Shown here one piece after another: positions 8,493 through 17,086 of a stretch of 64,000 bases of DNA. This DNA comes from Galbibacter pacificus (GTDB taxonomy: Bacteria > Bacteroidota > Bacteroidia > Flavobacteriales > Flavobacteriaceae): NCBI RefSeq assembly GCF_029603155.1, contig NZ_JAPMUA010000006.1:212509-276508 (forward strand). The letters are read 5' to 3'. Made by a program: the position numbers and the translations under genes. Below the pieces are notes generated by a model, which did no database searches, was not told where the DNA came from, and saw nothing but the letters and a program-made list of their open reading frames with translations. Each line of letters begins with the position of its first letter. The first letter of the stretch is position 1.

Positions 8493-9149
8493 TTACTTAA
8501 AATGCTTGGCATACTGAAGCACCCTAAAATCGATTGTATTGAAATTGGGGTGCTTCTTTTTTAACGCCTTGTAGGCAGGAATTGCCCCTACCGCCCTATT
8601 TGCAGCCCCGGACGGCGACGTTAACGAAACCGCTTTTACCATACGGTTTGCTATATAAAATTGATAAATACGTGGAACGTTCAACGAAATTGCCTCTAAT
8701 TTAATTTGATGTTCTTTTAATTGCTTTCTGAAGAGGTATTCGGGTCCGTTTTTGCTATTCCCGCCCATGAACAGCAATGTGTCGATAAAAGGAAATTCTT
8801 TTAAGTACCAAAGAATGTTACGGGTCTGGACATTCTTCATTCCAAGATCTGAAGCATCTACTTTTTCCCTTTCCGCGGAAGCGACAATATCGCATATGCC
8901 AATGCCATAATCGTCCAAAAATTGTTTCCGTTGAGCAATGGCTCCTGGCGTTGGCTCAAAGAGTAAATTCAGTTTAAAAATCCTGTTCAATATTATCCAT
9001 AGGTAACCATCGCGGCTTCCGTAACAAAAATCAACATCGCCTTCCTTAAATTCCTTATTGCAAAAACGCGGTGGCGGCAAGGTACCAACAATTAATTTTG
9101 TGGCTGTTTTAGGGATGTATGGGGCGTATGGATGCTGGTGTTTAAACAT
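8493..9149 (-). CDS. uracil-DNA glycosylase superfamily protein
   Basis: A 218-residue protein with the layout of the UDG-like fold: VGTLPPPRFC near the N-terminus, a CYGSRDGYLWIIL segment equivalent to the family's FYGS/N-x-F-W motif, GICDIVASAERE, LLFMGGNSK, and a late SLTSPSGAANR segment equivalent to the H/SPS motif. It is probably a base-excision repair or deaminated-base glycosylase in the cytosol; exact base specificity cannot be told. The frame also allows a TTG start at 9170, but the ATG at 9149 (MFKHQHPYAPY) is preferred. It is divergent from the bTHX gene. Confidence 0.75.
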   Translation of the reverse strand: MFKHQHPYAPYIPKTATKLIVGTLPPPRFCNKEFKEGDVDFCYGSRDGYLWIILNRIFKLNLLFEPTPGAIAQRKQFLDDYGIGICDIVASAEREKVDASDLGMKNVQTRNILWYLKEFPFIDTLLFMGGNSKNGPEYLFRKQLKEHQIKLEAISLNVPRIYQFYIANRMVKAVSLTSPSGAANRAVGAIPAYKALKKKHPNFNTIDFRVLQYAKHFK

Positions 9150-9210
9150 ATATTTGACTTCTGTTGACAAAATAACTAACTTTAAGGAATAACAAAAATG
9201 AATTTGAATT

Positions 9211-9339
9211 ATGGGAAAAGGAGATAAAAAAACAAAAAGAGGTAAAATTTCACGCGGTTCTTACGGTGTAAGACGGCGTAGGAAAATAAAAAAACGCACT
9301 CCCGTTGAAGAAAAGGTAAGTGTGGACACGAAGAAATAA
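9211..9339 (+). CDS. 30S ribosomal protein bTHX
   Basis: A 42-residue, strongly basic protein beginning MGKGDKKTKRGKISRG. This matches the bTHX (Thx) small-subunit protein of Bacteroidota and Thermus, which sits in a cavity at the top of the 30S head. The core KTKRGKI..GSYG.RR is intact. A C-terminal tail of about 15 residues (from RTPVEEK) is longer than the short forms I know. It is followed directly by a strong bidirectional terminator. Confidence 0.85.
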   Translation: MGKGDKKTKRGKISRGSYGVRRRRKIKKRTPVEEKVSVDTKK

Positions 9340-9340
9340 A

Positions 9341-9383
9341 AAAAACGCGGAGCTACGTATGTATAAAGGCTCCGCGTTTTTTT
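9341..9383. terminator. bidirectional terminator between bTHX gene and yaaA
   Basis: Arms ACGCGGAGC (9345-9353) and GCTCCGCGT (9369-9377) form a perfect 9-bp stem, flanked by an A-run on the left and a T-run on the right. It can therefore stop transcription of the two convergent genes in both directions. Confidence 0.9.
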
Positions 9384-9387
9384 AGAT

Positions 9388-10149
9388 TTATCTAACAAAC
9401 ACTAATTCATTTTCCTTTTTGGTATGTTCTTCGCTAAAACCATAGCTGTCGTAATTAAAGCCTTTTAAATCTTCAATGGTTTCTGCATTGGTATCGATAA
9501 TATAGCGCACCATGGACCCGCGGGCCTTTTTGGCAAAAAAGCTAATTACCTTTAGCTTTCCGTTTTTCCAATCTTTAAAAATGGGGGTAATTACCGGGAC
9601 TTTTAGCTTTTTTTCGTCTACTGCACCAAAATATTCATTGCTTGCCAAATTGATAAAAAGTTCGTCTTCCGTCAATTGGTCATTTAGTTTAGCGGTAACC
9701 TTTTTCTTCCAAAAATCGTAAAGGTTCTTGTTTCTTCCAACCGTAAGCTTGGTGCCCATTTCCAATCGGTAAGGCTGGATTAAGTCCAAAGGCTTCAACA
9801 CCCCGTAGAGTCCACTTAAAATACGCAACTTTTCTTGCAAAGGCTTCATTTTTTCCTGCGGAATTGTATAAGCATCCAACCCCGTATACACATCTCCATT
9901 AAAGGCAAAAACAGCCGGACGGGCATTTTCAACGGTAAAAGGAGTTTTAAATTCTTGATTGCGTTGCCAGTTTAGTTCTGCCAAATTATCAGAAATACCC
10001 ATTAAAGACGATAGCTTCTTTGGATTTTTCTTTTTAAGGGCTCCATTCAGTTTTTCAGCTTCCTTTAAAAAATCTGGTTGCGTATATTCTTTTGTTGGCA
10101 ATTCACTTTCAAAATCCAATGACTTTGCCGGGGAAACTACTATTTTCAT
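9388..10149 (-). CDS. yaaA: peroxide stress protein YaaA (UPF0246)
   Basis: A 253-residue member of the YaaA/DUF328 family, which in E. coli lowers free intracellular iron and limits oxidative DNA damage during peroxide stress. The family hallmark MKIVVSPAKSLDFES opens the protein. Also present are VFAFNGDVYTGLDA, RILSGLYGVLKPLDLIQPYRLEMG, NLASNEYFGAV, and a C-terminal FFAKKARGSMVRYII followed by GFNYDSYGFSEE. It is a single gene with a -7 box 20 nt upstream of its start. Confidence 0.93.
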   Translation of the reverse strand: MKIVVSPAKSLDFESELPTKEYTQPDFLKEAEKLNGALKKKNPKKLSSLMGISDNLAELNWQRNQEFKTPFTVENARPAVFAFNGDVYTGLDAYTIPQEKMKPLQEKLRILSGLYGVLKPLDLIQPYRLEMGTKLTVGRNKNLYDFWKKKVTAKLNDQLTEDELFINLASNEYFGAVDEKKLKVPVITPIFKDWKNGKLKVISFFAKKARGSMVRYIIDTNAETIEDLKGFNYDSYGFSEEHTKKENELVFVR

Positions 10150-10168
10150 TTATATTGATTTTGAACAA

Positions 10169-10176
10169 CAAATGTA
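10169..10176 (-). promoter_or_regulatory. -7 promoter box for yaaA
   Basis: On the minus strand this reads TACATTTG, an exact match to TAnnTTTG, about 20 nt before the yaaA start codon. Confidence 0.55.
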
Positions 10177-10403
10177 ACATCTTACATTGGTTTTTTGTAT
10201 AAAAAAGATTCATTGTTTTCTATAAAAGAATTGGTTTTAATTATTATAATGAATATATACAATACAATGTGTTAAAACGCTTTTCCGCAAAAATTATATA
10301 CTATTTTTTTACTTTGAAAACAGTAGTTAGAAAATATAAATTTTTATGTGTGGAATATAATTTATATATTTAGAATGCAAAAAAACACGTAACACAAAAA
10401 AAT

Positions 10404-11135
10404 ATGCCTCCATACACAAAAGATGAGCTTACAAGCAACCTAGCAAATTTTCATTTATTAATTATTTTTTGCGAAGCCTACGGAAAAGAATATGCTCCAA
10501 CCGATCAACGGTTACATATAGAATGTTTGCACCGAACGTATAATACGGTCAAGGAATTAATGGCAAATATAAACAACTACAATGCGATGCTCAATGTTGC
10601 TATCTTTGAAAAACAGCAGGCCTTTAACGGTCTTGAAGATGTGTGCAATAAAATTATTGACTATTTAATTATATATACCGAGAACAATGAAGCCGTAAAA
10701 TATGTAAAAAGTTATTACGACGATATTGTTCAGATAAGAAATGAGCAAAAGGTAAATGCATACATTAAAGACTCGTATTCAAACCAAGAGCCGTACATTA
10801 ATTTAATAGCGCATTTTGGAAACATGATTAACGAGCTGGCAGAATCCAACGAATATTCGCCATACCATACCGATATAAAATTGGAGGCCTTAAAAAAGAA
10901 ATTTAGAATTATGGTAAAGCGCAGTTTGCGCCATAAAGAAATCATGGACGAGTATTCGGACTCGCTTGTTGAAAGGGACAACTATTTTTACAACAAAACC
11001 GAAGGGATTATTGAATTGGCCAACAATATTAAAGAATACGTAAAAACCTCTTTTGGCGAAAACAGCCACGAGTTCAAGCAAATAAACGGATTGGAATTTA
11101 GGCATACCGTTCCATCTGAAAAGCAGAGACTATAA
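10404..11135 (+). CDS. hypothetical helical protein
   Basis: A 243-residue protein I do not recognise. It has no signal peptide or membrane segment and is rich in Lys, Glu, Asn and Tyr, with amphipathic stretches suggesting an all-alpha fold (for example FEKQQAFNGLEDVCNKIID and YVKSYYDDIVQIRNEQK). The upstream 250 bp is AT-rich with no clear terminator or RNA gene. Its last 6 nt overlap the end of convergent rluD, so the two transcripts must overlap at their 3' ends. It is monocistronic. No function can be proposed. Confidence 0.75.
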   Translation: MPPYTKDELTSNLANFHLLIIFCEAYGKEYAPTDQRLHIECLHRTYNTVKELMANINNYNAMLNVAIFEKQQAFNGLEDVCNKIIDYLIIYTENNEAVKYVKSYYDDIVQIRNEQKVNAYIKDSYSNQEPYINLIAHFGNMINELAESNEYSPYHTDIKLEALKKKFRIMVKRSLRHKEIMDEYSDSLVERDNYFYNKTEGIIELANNIKEYVKTSFGENSHEFKQINGLEFRHTVPSEKQRL

Positions 11136-12161
11136 CTCCTGGTGCTTTGCATAATTTCGCCATTTTTCCAGGCATGCTACCATGTCTTCGGGCAAGGGTG
11201 CTTCAAAACGCATAAATTTGCCTGTTTCGGGGTGCTCAAAGCCTAAAGTTTTGGCGTGTAACGCCTGCCTTGGCAGTACTTTAAAACAATTCTCCACGAA
11301 TTGTTTGTATTTAGAAAAGGTGGTCCCTTTTAAAATTTTATGGCCTCCATAGCGCTCGTCATTAAATAAAGTGTGCCCTATGTATTTCATGTGCACCCTT
11401 ATTTGGTGCGTTCTTCCGGTCTCTAACCTACACGACAGCAAAGTAACGTACCCAAAACGTTCCAAGACTTTATAGTGAGTTACAGCATCTTTTCCATGGT
11501 CGCCATCGGGAAAAACAGCCATTTGCAACCTATTTTTTGGATGCCTGCCAATGTTTCCTTCCACAACCCCTTCGTCTTCTGCAAAATTGCCCCAAACCAA
11601 TGCTTGGTATTCACGTTCGCTGGTTTTATGGAAAAATTGTTTGGACAAGTGGTTCAATGCATGCTCGGTCTTGGCCACCACCAATAGCCCACTGGTATCT
11701 TTATCTATACGGTGCACCAGGCCCGGACGCTCGTTACTGTTAAGCGGCAGGTTTTCAAAATGGTATATCAAAGCATTTATAAGCGTTCCCGAATAATTTC
11801 CGTGCCCGGGGTGCACGACCATCCCGGCAGGCTTATTTACAACCAACAGGGTATTATCTTCAAAAACAATATCCAAGGGGATATTTTCCGGAGTAAGCAA
11901 ATATTCATGCGGCGGGTGCTCAAACAAAACTTTAACTTGGTCGTTTGCCTTTACCCGGTGGTTCGATTTTACGGCGGTACCATTTACATATATATTCCCG
12001 CCCTTTGCAGCCTGCTGTATTTTATTTCGGGTAGCATTTTCAATAAAGTTCATTAAAAATTTATCTACCCGCAAAGGTTCCTGCCCTTTTCCGGCAGTAA
12101 AACTATAATGTTCGTAAAGTTCGTCCTCCTGATTAAAATCGTCTTGTGTATCCTCAGCCAT
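11130..12161 (-). CDS. rluD: 23S rRNA pseudouridine synthase, RluD-type
   Basis: Converts uridines of 23S rRNA (helix 69 in E. coli) to pseudouridine. The 343-residue protein has an acidic N-terminal tail, an S4 RNA-binding domain (about residues 28-80: RVDKFLMNFI...GNIYVNG), then the RluA-type catalytic domain. The catalytic Asp is residue 153 in HRIDKDTSG, and ETGRTHQIRVHMKYIGH is a hallmark motif. It lies 15 nt after the PASTA gene on the same strand, so the two form an operon. The exact target sites are inferred from family only. Confidence 0.93.
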   Translation of the reverse strand: MAEDTQDDFNQEDELYEHYSFTAGKGQEPLRVDKFLMNFIENATRNKIQQAAKGGNIYVNGTAVKSNHRVKANDQVKVLFEHPPHEYLLTPENIPLDIVFEDNTLLVVNKPAGMVVHPGHGNYSGTLINALIYHFENLPLNSNERPGLVHRIDKDTSGLLVVAKTEHALNHLSKQFFHKTSEREYQALVWGNFAEDEGVVEGNIGRHPKNRLQMAVFPDGDHGKDAVTHYKVLERFGYVTLLSCRLETGRTHQIRVHMKYIGHTLFNDERYGGHKILKGTTFSKYKQFVENCFKVLPRQALHAKTLGFEHPETGKFMRFEAPLPEDMVACLEKWRNYAKHQEL

Positions 12162-12176
12162 TTTTCAATTTACAAT

Positions 12177-12746
12177 TTATTCCACCGAAACATTGGCCCT
12201 GTTCCCGTTGCCGCAAACCAGTTCTACCTCGGTGGTTTTGGGCAATTGGTGCCCCGGAAGTATATTTTTTCCTTCATAGCGCACATAATACACCATGTCT
12301 TTACCAATTTCGTTTACATAAGTTACCTTTCCTACGTTAAGGCCAACCGCTTTAAGCATGGATTCGGCATTCCTTTTGGTAACTTGTATTACGTTTGGAA
12401 CACTTACTTTTCTATAGCCCGAAGGGTTAATGGTTAAATATATTTTTCTTCCTTCCTTGACTTCTTTGTTTGCACTGGGATCCTGCTCGATGACCGAAAA
12501 ACGCGGATAATCGGGATTGTAGTTTGTAGAGTCCAGTACAACATAATTTAGGTCTGCCTTTTCCATAATCTCTTCAACTTCCCGAAGGGATTTTTTAGAA
12601 AGGTCGGGGACCAAGACAAATTCGCCGTGGTTGGTGGTTACCTTTAAGTATTGCATAATTAAAATTACCAATACCACAACGGCCAGTATTGCAAGTGCTA
12701 TTTGCTTTAAAAAGGTCTTGCTTGTTATAAATTTTATGAAACTCAT
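12177..12746 (-). CDS. membrane-anchored PASTA-domain protein
   Basis: A 189-residue protein with an N-terminal cytoplasmic stub, one transmembrane helix (about residues 15-37), and an outer part made of PASTA domains. The first covers about 43-110 (VPDLSKKSLREVEEIMEKADL...VIEQDPSANKEVKEG) and the second starts at VPNVIQVTKRNAESMLKAVG. PASTA domains bind peptidoglycan-like ligands in penicillin-binding proteins and kinases, but no catalytic domain is attached here. It is divergent from ddl, a cell-wall gene, and co-directional with rluD. A cell-wall sensing or binding role is an inference. Confidence 0.88.
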   Translation of the reverse strand: MSFIKFITSKTFLKQIALAILAVVVLVILIMQYLKVTTNHGEFVLVPDLSKKSLREVEEIMEKADLNYVVLDSTNYNPDYPRFSVIEQDPSANKEVKEGRKIYLTINPSGYRKVSVPNVIQVTKRNAESMLKAVGLNVGKVTYVNEIGKDMVYYVRYEGKNILPGHQLPKTTEVELVCGNGNRANVSVE

Positions 12747-12763
12747 CTTTCTTTATTATTCAG

Positions 12764-12771
12764 CAAAGATA
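12764..12771 (-). promoter_or_regulatory. -7 promoter box for the PASTA-rluD operon
   Basis: Minus-strand TATCTTTG matches TAnnTTTG, about 18 nt upstream of the PASTA start codon. Confidence 0.55.
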
Positions 12772-12853
12772 TAAAAACTCAACACCTAATTTATTTCTAT
12801 GGCTGTTTTTAGTTCTAAAGTCTTTTTATGCCGATTCTAAATTAATTTATTAA

Positions 12854-12861
12854 TACATTTG
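12854..12861 (+). promoter_or_regulatory. -7 promoter box for ddl
   Basis: TACATTTG matches TAnnTTTG, 34 nt upstream of the ddl ATG, in the short divergent spacer shared with the PASTA gene. Confidence 0.55.
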
Positions 12862-12895
12862 ATACAACGATAAATTTCCTATTATAATATTAAAA

Positions 12896-13870
12896 ATGAA
12901 AAAAAACATTGGTGTTGTTATGGGCGGTTACTCCTCTGAGTACCAAATTTCACTAAAAAGCGGGCAAGTGGTCTGCAACCATCTGGATACTGAAAAATAC
13001 AATATTTATCCCCTCCATATTTTAAAGGACAAATGGGTTTATATTACTGATGACAAAAAAGAAATTCCAATAAACAAAGGCAATTTCACCGTTACCCAAA
13101 ATAACAAAACCATTGAATTCGACTGTATTTTTAATGCCATTCACGGCACGCCCGGAGAAGACGGTTATTTGCAAGGATATTTAGAACTGTTGGAGATTCC
13201 ACATACCTCCTGCCCCATGTACCAAGCTGGACTTACCTTTAACAAAAGAGACTGCTTGGCGGCCTTGAAGCCTTTCGGGATTAAATGCGCCACGTCCTTC
13301 TATCTCAATAAAGGACAAGATATTAACGTCCAGGCCATTGTTGAAAAAGTTGGGTTACCTTGTTTTGTAAAAGCCAACAAAGCGGGTTCGAGTTTTGGGG
13401 TTTCTAAAGTGAATGAAAAAGAAGCGTTACTTCCAGCAATCGAAAATTCTTTTAAAGAAGACGATGAAATTATTATTGAATCGTTTTTAGACGGTGTTGA
13501 AGTTTCTGTTGGCGTTATTACCTACAAAGGCAACGTAACAGTACTGCCCATTACCGAAATAGTATCCGAAAACGATTTTTTTGATTATGAAGCTAAATAC
13601 CAAGGAAAATCACAAGAAATTACACCGGCAAGAATTAGTGATGAAATGACCCAAAAAGTAATCCATACTGCCAAAAAAGTATATGAAACACTAAAGATGA
13701 AAGGTTTTAGCCGGAGCGAATACATTTTTGTGGATGGCGAGCCTTATTTATTAGAGGTCAATACCATTCCCGGAATGACTGCCGAAAGTATTTTGCCACA
13801 ACAGGCGGCCAAAGCCGGAATATCGTTAAACGATTTATTTGACAACGCTATTGAAGAAGCAATAAAATAG
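12896..13870 (+). CDS. ddl: D-alanine--D-alanine ligase
   Basis: ATP-dependent ligation of two D-Ala molecules for peptidoglycan precursors. The 324-residue ATP-grasp enzyme shows the N-terminal VMGGYSSEYQISLKSG motif, HGTPGEDGYLQGYLELLEIP, the grasp segment PCFVKANKAGSSFGVSKV, EVSVGVI, and the metal-binding C-terminus EVNTIPGMTAESILPQQA. It is followed 57 nt later by coaD. The usual Ser in the N-terminal E-x-x-x-S contact is present (EYQIS). Confidence 0.96.
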   Translation: MKKNIGVVMGGYSSEYQISLKSGQVVCNHLDTEKYNIYPLHILKDKWVYITDDKKEIPINKGNFTVTQNNKTIEFDCIFNAIHGTPGEDGYLQGYLELLEIPHTSCPMYQAGLTFNKRDCLAALKPFGIKCATSFYLNKGQDINVQAIVEKVGLPCFVKANKAGSSFGVSKVNEKEALLPAIENSFKEDDEIIIESFLDGVEVSVGVITYKGNVTVLPITEIVSENDFFDYEAKYQGKSQEITPARISDEMTQKVIHTAKKVYETLKMKGFSRSEYIFVDGEPYLLEVNTIPGMTAESILPQQAAKAGISLNDLFDNAIEEAIK

Positions 13871-13888
13871 CAAAATCTATTTTGCTAT
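13867..13888 (+). terminator. hairpin at the ddl stop codon
   Basis: ATAGCAAAAT and ATTTTGCTAT form a perfect 10-bp inverted repeat that includes the ddl stop codon. There is no long T-run, so it is a weak terminator or attenuator between ddl and coaD rather than a clear stop. Confidence 0.4.
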
Positions 13889-13927
13889 ATTTACAATTCC
13901 TTAACCCTTTTACAAAAAGAATGTAAA

Positions 13928-14392
13928 ATGCGAAGAGCTATTTTTCCAGGGTCTTTCGACCCTATTACATTGGGACATTACGACATTATAACAAGAGGCA
14001 TCACACTTTTTGACGAACTGGTTATTGCCATTGGGATTAATGCGGAAAAAAACTATATGTTTACCTTGGAAGAACGCAAGCATTTTATTGAAGAAGCCTT
14101 TAAAAATGAGCCAAAAATAAAGGTGATGACATATGAAGGGCTAACGGTAGACTTTTGTAAAAAAATAGACGCACAGTTTATTTTAAGGGGCCTGCGGAAC
14201 CCGGGCGATTTTGAATTTGAAAAAGCCATCGCCCATACCAACAGGAAATTATCAGAAATAGAAACGGTGTTTTTGTTAACTTCCTCTGGAAAAAGCTATA
14301 TTTCTTCATCAATTGTAAGAGATGTTATAAGAAATAAAGGCGATTATACCGGTTTGGTACCCGATACCGTAAGGCTGAATAATAAAGAGTAA
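13928..14392 (+). CDS. coaD: phosphopantetheine adenylyltransferase
   Basis: Transfers AMP from ATP to 4'-phosphopantetheine, giving dephospho-CoA (CoA synthesis, cytosol). The 154 residues contain the nucleotidyltransferase TxGH motif (TLGH, residues 14-17) after FPGSFDPI, the RGLRNPGDFEFE segment that contacts substrate, and the C-terminal ISSSIVRDV motif (the ISSTxxR equivalent). Length and motifs are typical. It follows ddl on the same strand. Confidence 0.96.
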   Translation: MRRAIFPGSFDPITLGHYDIITRGITLFDELVIAIGINAEKNYMFTLEERKHFIEEAFKNEPKIKVMTYEGLTVDFCKKIDAQFILRGLRNPGDFEFEKAIAHTNRKLSEIETVFLLTSSGKSYISSSIVRDVIRNKGDYTGLVPDTVRLNNKE

Positions 14393-14426
14393 AACAAAAA
14401 CTGGCTTAGGAAAAGCCGTATATATT

Positions 14427-16649
14427 ATGACGAACCTACTTATAATCAAGCAATGCCCAACCCCAATGGCTTTGCTAGATAAAGATTTGCACCTAATTGG
14501 CGCCTCGGATGCCTGGTATAAATTCACCAAAGCACCGATGGAAAACGCCCCTAAAATACCTTTTACCGACATCTTGCCTAAAGGTACCCGGTCGTTGGTA
14601 AATGCCGTTCGCGAGAGTAAGGAAAAAAGCAGGGTTATAGAAGGAGAAGATTACAATTACCAGCCAGAAGGAAAAATACAATGGATCTATTATAAAATTC
14701 AACCTTCAGACAATGAATTCATCATATACCTAAACGATATAACTTCAGAAAAAGAAAACCTGAAAACTAAAATTTTTCTTGAAGAAACCAGCAAGGTCGC
14801 CCAAATAGGAAATTGGTTTTACGATGTTAAAAACGATCTTTTAGAATGGACGGTTGTTACCAAAAAAATATGCGACGTTTCACAAGATTATGTTCCTACA
14901 CTCGAAAAATTCCTTCAATTCTTTAAGGAAGGAAAACATGTAGAACAAGCCTTAAAAAACATTAACAGCGCCATTAACAAAGGGAATGATTTTGATCTGG
15001 AACTACAAATACTTACGGCCAAAGGAGAAGAAAAATGGGTGCGCTTTCGCGGGCACGTTGAAAAAGCAAAGGACAAAGCAGTTAAAATTTATGGTACTTT
15101 ACAAAATATAGACCCTCAAAAAACAACCGAACTGCAATTGGCGCTTCAGGAAAAACAAATTAAAAGCTCCAAAAGGGCACTTGCCGAGAACAAACAGGCA
15201 TTTAAAAGCATTTTTAATTCTACTTTTCAGTTTACAGGATTTTTAAACATAAAAGGAAGGCTTGTAGACATTAATGAGCCCGCACTGAATTTTGGCGGTA
15301 TTGAAACAGAAGACGTTATTAATAAATATTTTTGGGACACCTATTGGTGGCAGGGCTCCATAAAAGAACAAAAAAAACTTAAAAAGAACTTTAAAAAGGC
15401 CATAAGGGGCGAATTTGTAAGGTACGAAGCAAAAATCCTGGATAAAAACAACAACAAGGTGTATGTTGACTTTTCCCTCAAGCCGGTATTGGACCATAAA
15501 AAAAGAGTGAGTTTCCTTATTGCAGAAGGCAGGGTAATACAGGAGATGGTCGAAGCCAGAAAAAAGCTTAAGGAAAGTGAAAAACTGCACCGCACGCTCT
15601 TGGAGCTTTCTCCAACCGGGCTTGCCCTTAACGATGCCATGTCTGGGGAATTTCTGGACATGAACAATTCTTTTAAACAAAGTACCGGATATTCCAGCAA
15701 CGAACTCCTTAAAATGACGCATCTGGACGTTATTCCAAAAACCGATAAAAACAAAGAATTAAGGGTTTTAAAAGAAGTCCTCAACCAAGGAAAATACGGT
15801 CCGTACGAAGGGCATTACCTTAATAAAAACAAGCAATTGGTGCCTACACTGATAACGCGTGTGCTCATTACTAATTCTACCGGAAGAAAACTTATTTGGT
15901 CTGTTATACAAGATATCACCCATATAAAAGAAAAAGAAGAAGAACTTCTGGAAGTTATCAATGTGGCCAGTGAACAAAACAACCGCCTGCTTAACTTCGC
16001 ACATATTGTATCTCATAACCTGCGGTCGCATGCATCCAATTTTTCCATGTTGATAGAACTGTTGGGCGTTGAAGAAGACGTTTTTAAAAAGGTGGAAATT
16101 ATTGACATGCTCAATTCTGCTTCGGGAAATATGCTCGAAACCATTTCAAACCTAAACGAGATTATAGCAATCAATACAAACCTGAATATAAAAACCGAAA
16201 CCGTTAACCTTAAAGCCGAAATAGACGAAGCCTTTACAAATATTAGCGAACTTATTAAAAATTCTTTTGCCGAAGTAGAGAACAATGTTCCCGAAGACAT
16301 TGACATTAAAGTTGTTAAAGCTTATCTAGAAAGTATTTTATTGAATATCTTTACCAATGCCATTAAGTACAAAGCACCAAACCGGTACCCCGTAATAAAA
16401 ATAAATGCCGAACAGATAAAAGGTTTTACGGTTTTAAGCGTTGAAGATAATGGCAGGGGAATCGATTTGGAAAAACATGGGCACAAACTCTTTGGAATGT
16501 ACAAAACTTTTCATGGAAATAGCGACGCCCGCGGTATAGGCCTCTTTATAACCAAAAACCAAATAGATGCCATGAAAGGGAAAATAGAAGCCGAAAGCGA
16601 AATTGACAAAGGAACGAAATTTAAAATTTACTTTAATGAAAACTATTAA
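14427..16649 (+). CDS. multi-PAS sensor histidine kinase
   Basis: A 740-residue cytosolic-looking kinase with no clear transmembrane helix. At least four PAS-like regions can be seen (about 8-105, 115-225, 250-370 and 380-505); the last has the typical LSPTGLALNDAMSGEFLDMN entry and a PAC-like ending before IQDITHIKEKEEELLE. The transmitter follows: the phosphoacceptor His is probably residue 530 in IVSHNLRSH, the N-box is LLNIFTNAIKYK, and the G-boxes are VEDNGRGIDL and ARGIGLFITK. The end overlaps the response-regulator gene by 14 nt, marking them as a pair. The signal is unknown; PAS domains may bind haem, flavin or small molecules. Confidence 0.9.
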   Translation: MTNLLIIKQCPTPMALLDKDLHLIGASDAWYKFTKAPMENAPKIPFTDILPKGTRSLVNAVRESKEKSRVIEGEDYNYQPEGKIQWIYYKIQPSDNEFIIYLNDITSEKENLKTKIFLEETSKVAQIGNWFYDVKNDLLEWTVVTKKICDVSQDYVPTLEKFLQFFKEGKHVEQALKNINSAINKGNDFDLELQILTAKGEEKWVRFRGHVEKAKDKAVKIYGTLQNIDPQKTTELQLALQEKQIKSSKRALAENKQAFKSIFNSTFQFTGFLNIKGRLVDINEPALNFGGIETEDVINKYFWDTYWWQGSIKEQKKLKKNFKKAIRGEFVRYEAKILDKNNNKVYVDFSLKPVLDHKKRVSFLIAEGRVIQEMVEARKKLKESEKLHRTLLELSPTGLALNDAMSGEFLDMNNSFKQSTGYSSNELLKMTHLDVIPKTDKNKELRVLKEVLNQGKYGPYEGHYLNKNKQLVPTLITRVLITNSTGRKLIWSVIQDITHIKEKEEELLEVINVASEQNNRLLNFAHIVSHNLRSHASNFSMLIELLGVEEDVFKKVEIIDMLNSASGNMLETISNLNEIIAINTNLNIKTETVNLKAEIDEAFTNISELIKNSFAEVENNVPEDIDIKVVKAYLESILLNIFTNAIKYKAPNRYPVIKINAEQIKGFTVLSVEDNGRGIDLEKHGHKLFGMYKTFHGNSDARGIGLFITKNQIDAMKGKIEAESEIDKGTKFKIYFNENY

Positions 16650-17043
16650 TGCTATATGTTTGATCGATGATGACCCGATAACCATTTTTAGCGTTAAAAA
16701 ACTTATCGAGGTTACCAAGATAAGCAATTGCATATTAACGTTTAGCAATGGACAAGAAGCATTAAATTATTACCAAAACACGTCTAACGAAGTGTTTCCC
16801 GAACTTATTTTACTGGACCTTAACATGCCCATAATCGATGGCTGGGAATTTATAGATGCATTTAGCCAATTGCCCATAAGCAAAAAAGCACTAATCTATA
16901 TTTTAACCTCGTCGATAAACCCGGAAGACATTCAAAAGGTAAAAATCTACAACAACAAATATCCTTTTTCGGTAAAGCATCTTATAAAGCCAGTAACCAA
17001 AGACAAATTAAGTGCTTTGGCCGCCATTGTTCCCAGTGAATAA
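16636..17043 (+). CDS. single-domain response regulator
   Basis: A 135-residue receiver domain with nothing attached. The acidic pocket is DDD at residues 11-13, the phosphoacceptor is Asp61 in LILLDLNMP, the Thr/Ser is in ILTSS, and the conserved Lys118-Pro119 is in LIKPV. The frame extends to 16603, but ATG 16636 (MKTINAICLIDDD) gives the family's normal N-terminus. It lies within the last 14 nt of the kinase gene, which implies translational coupling. With no DNA-binding output it probably acts through protein contact or a phosphorelay. Confidence 0.92.
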   Translation: MKTINAICLIDDDPITIFSVKKLIEVTKISNCILTFSNGQEALNYYQNTSNEVFPELILLDLNMPIIDGWEFIDAFSQLPISKKALIYILTSSINPEDIQKVKIYNNKYPFSVKHLIKPVTKDKLSALAAIVPSE

Positions 17044-17086
17044 ATCTTTTACCAAAAACAAACTAAGTTTTGTTTTGGCAATAATG

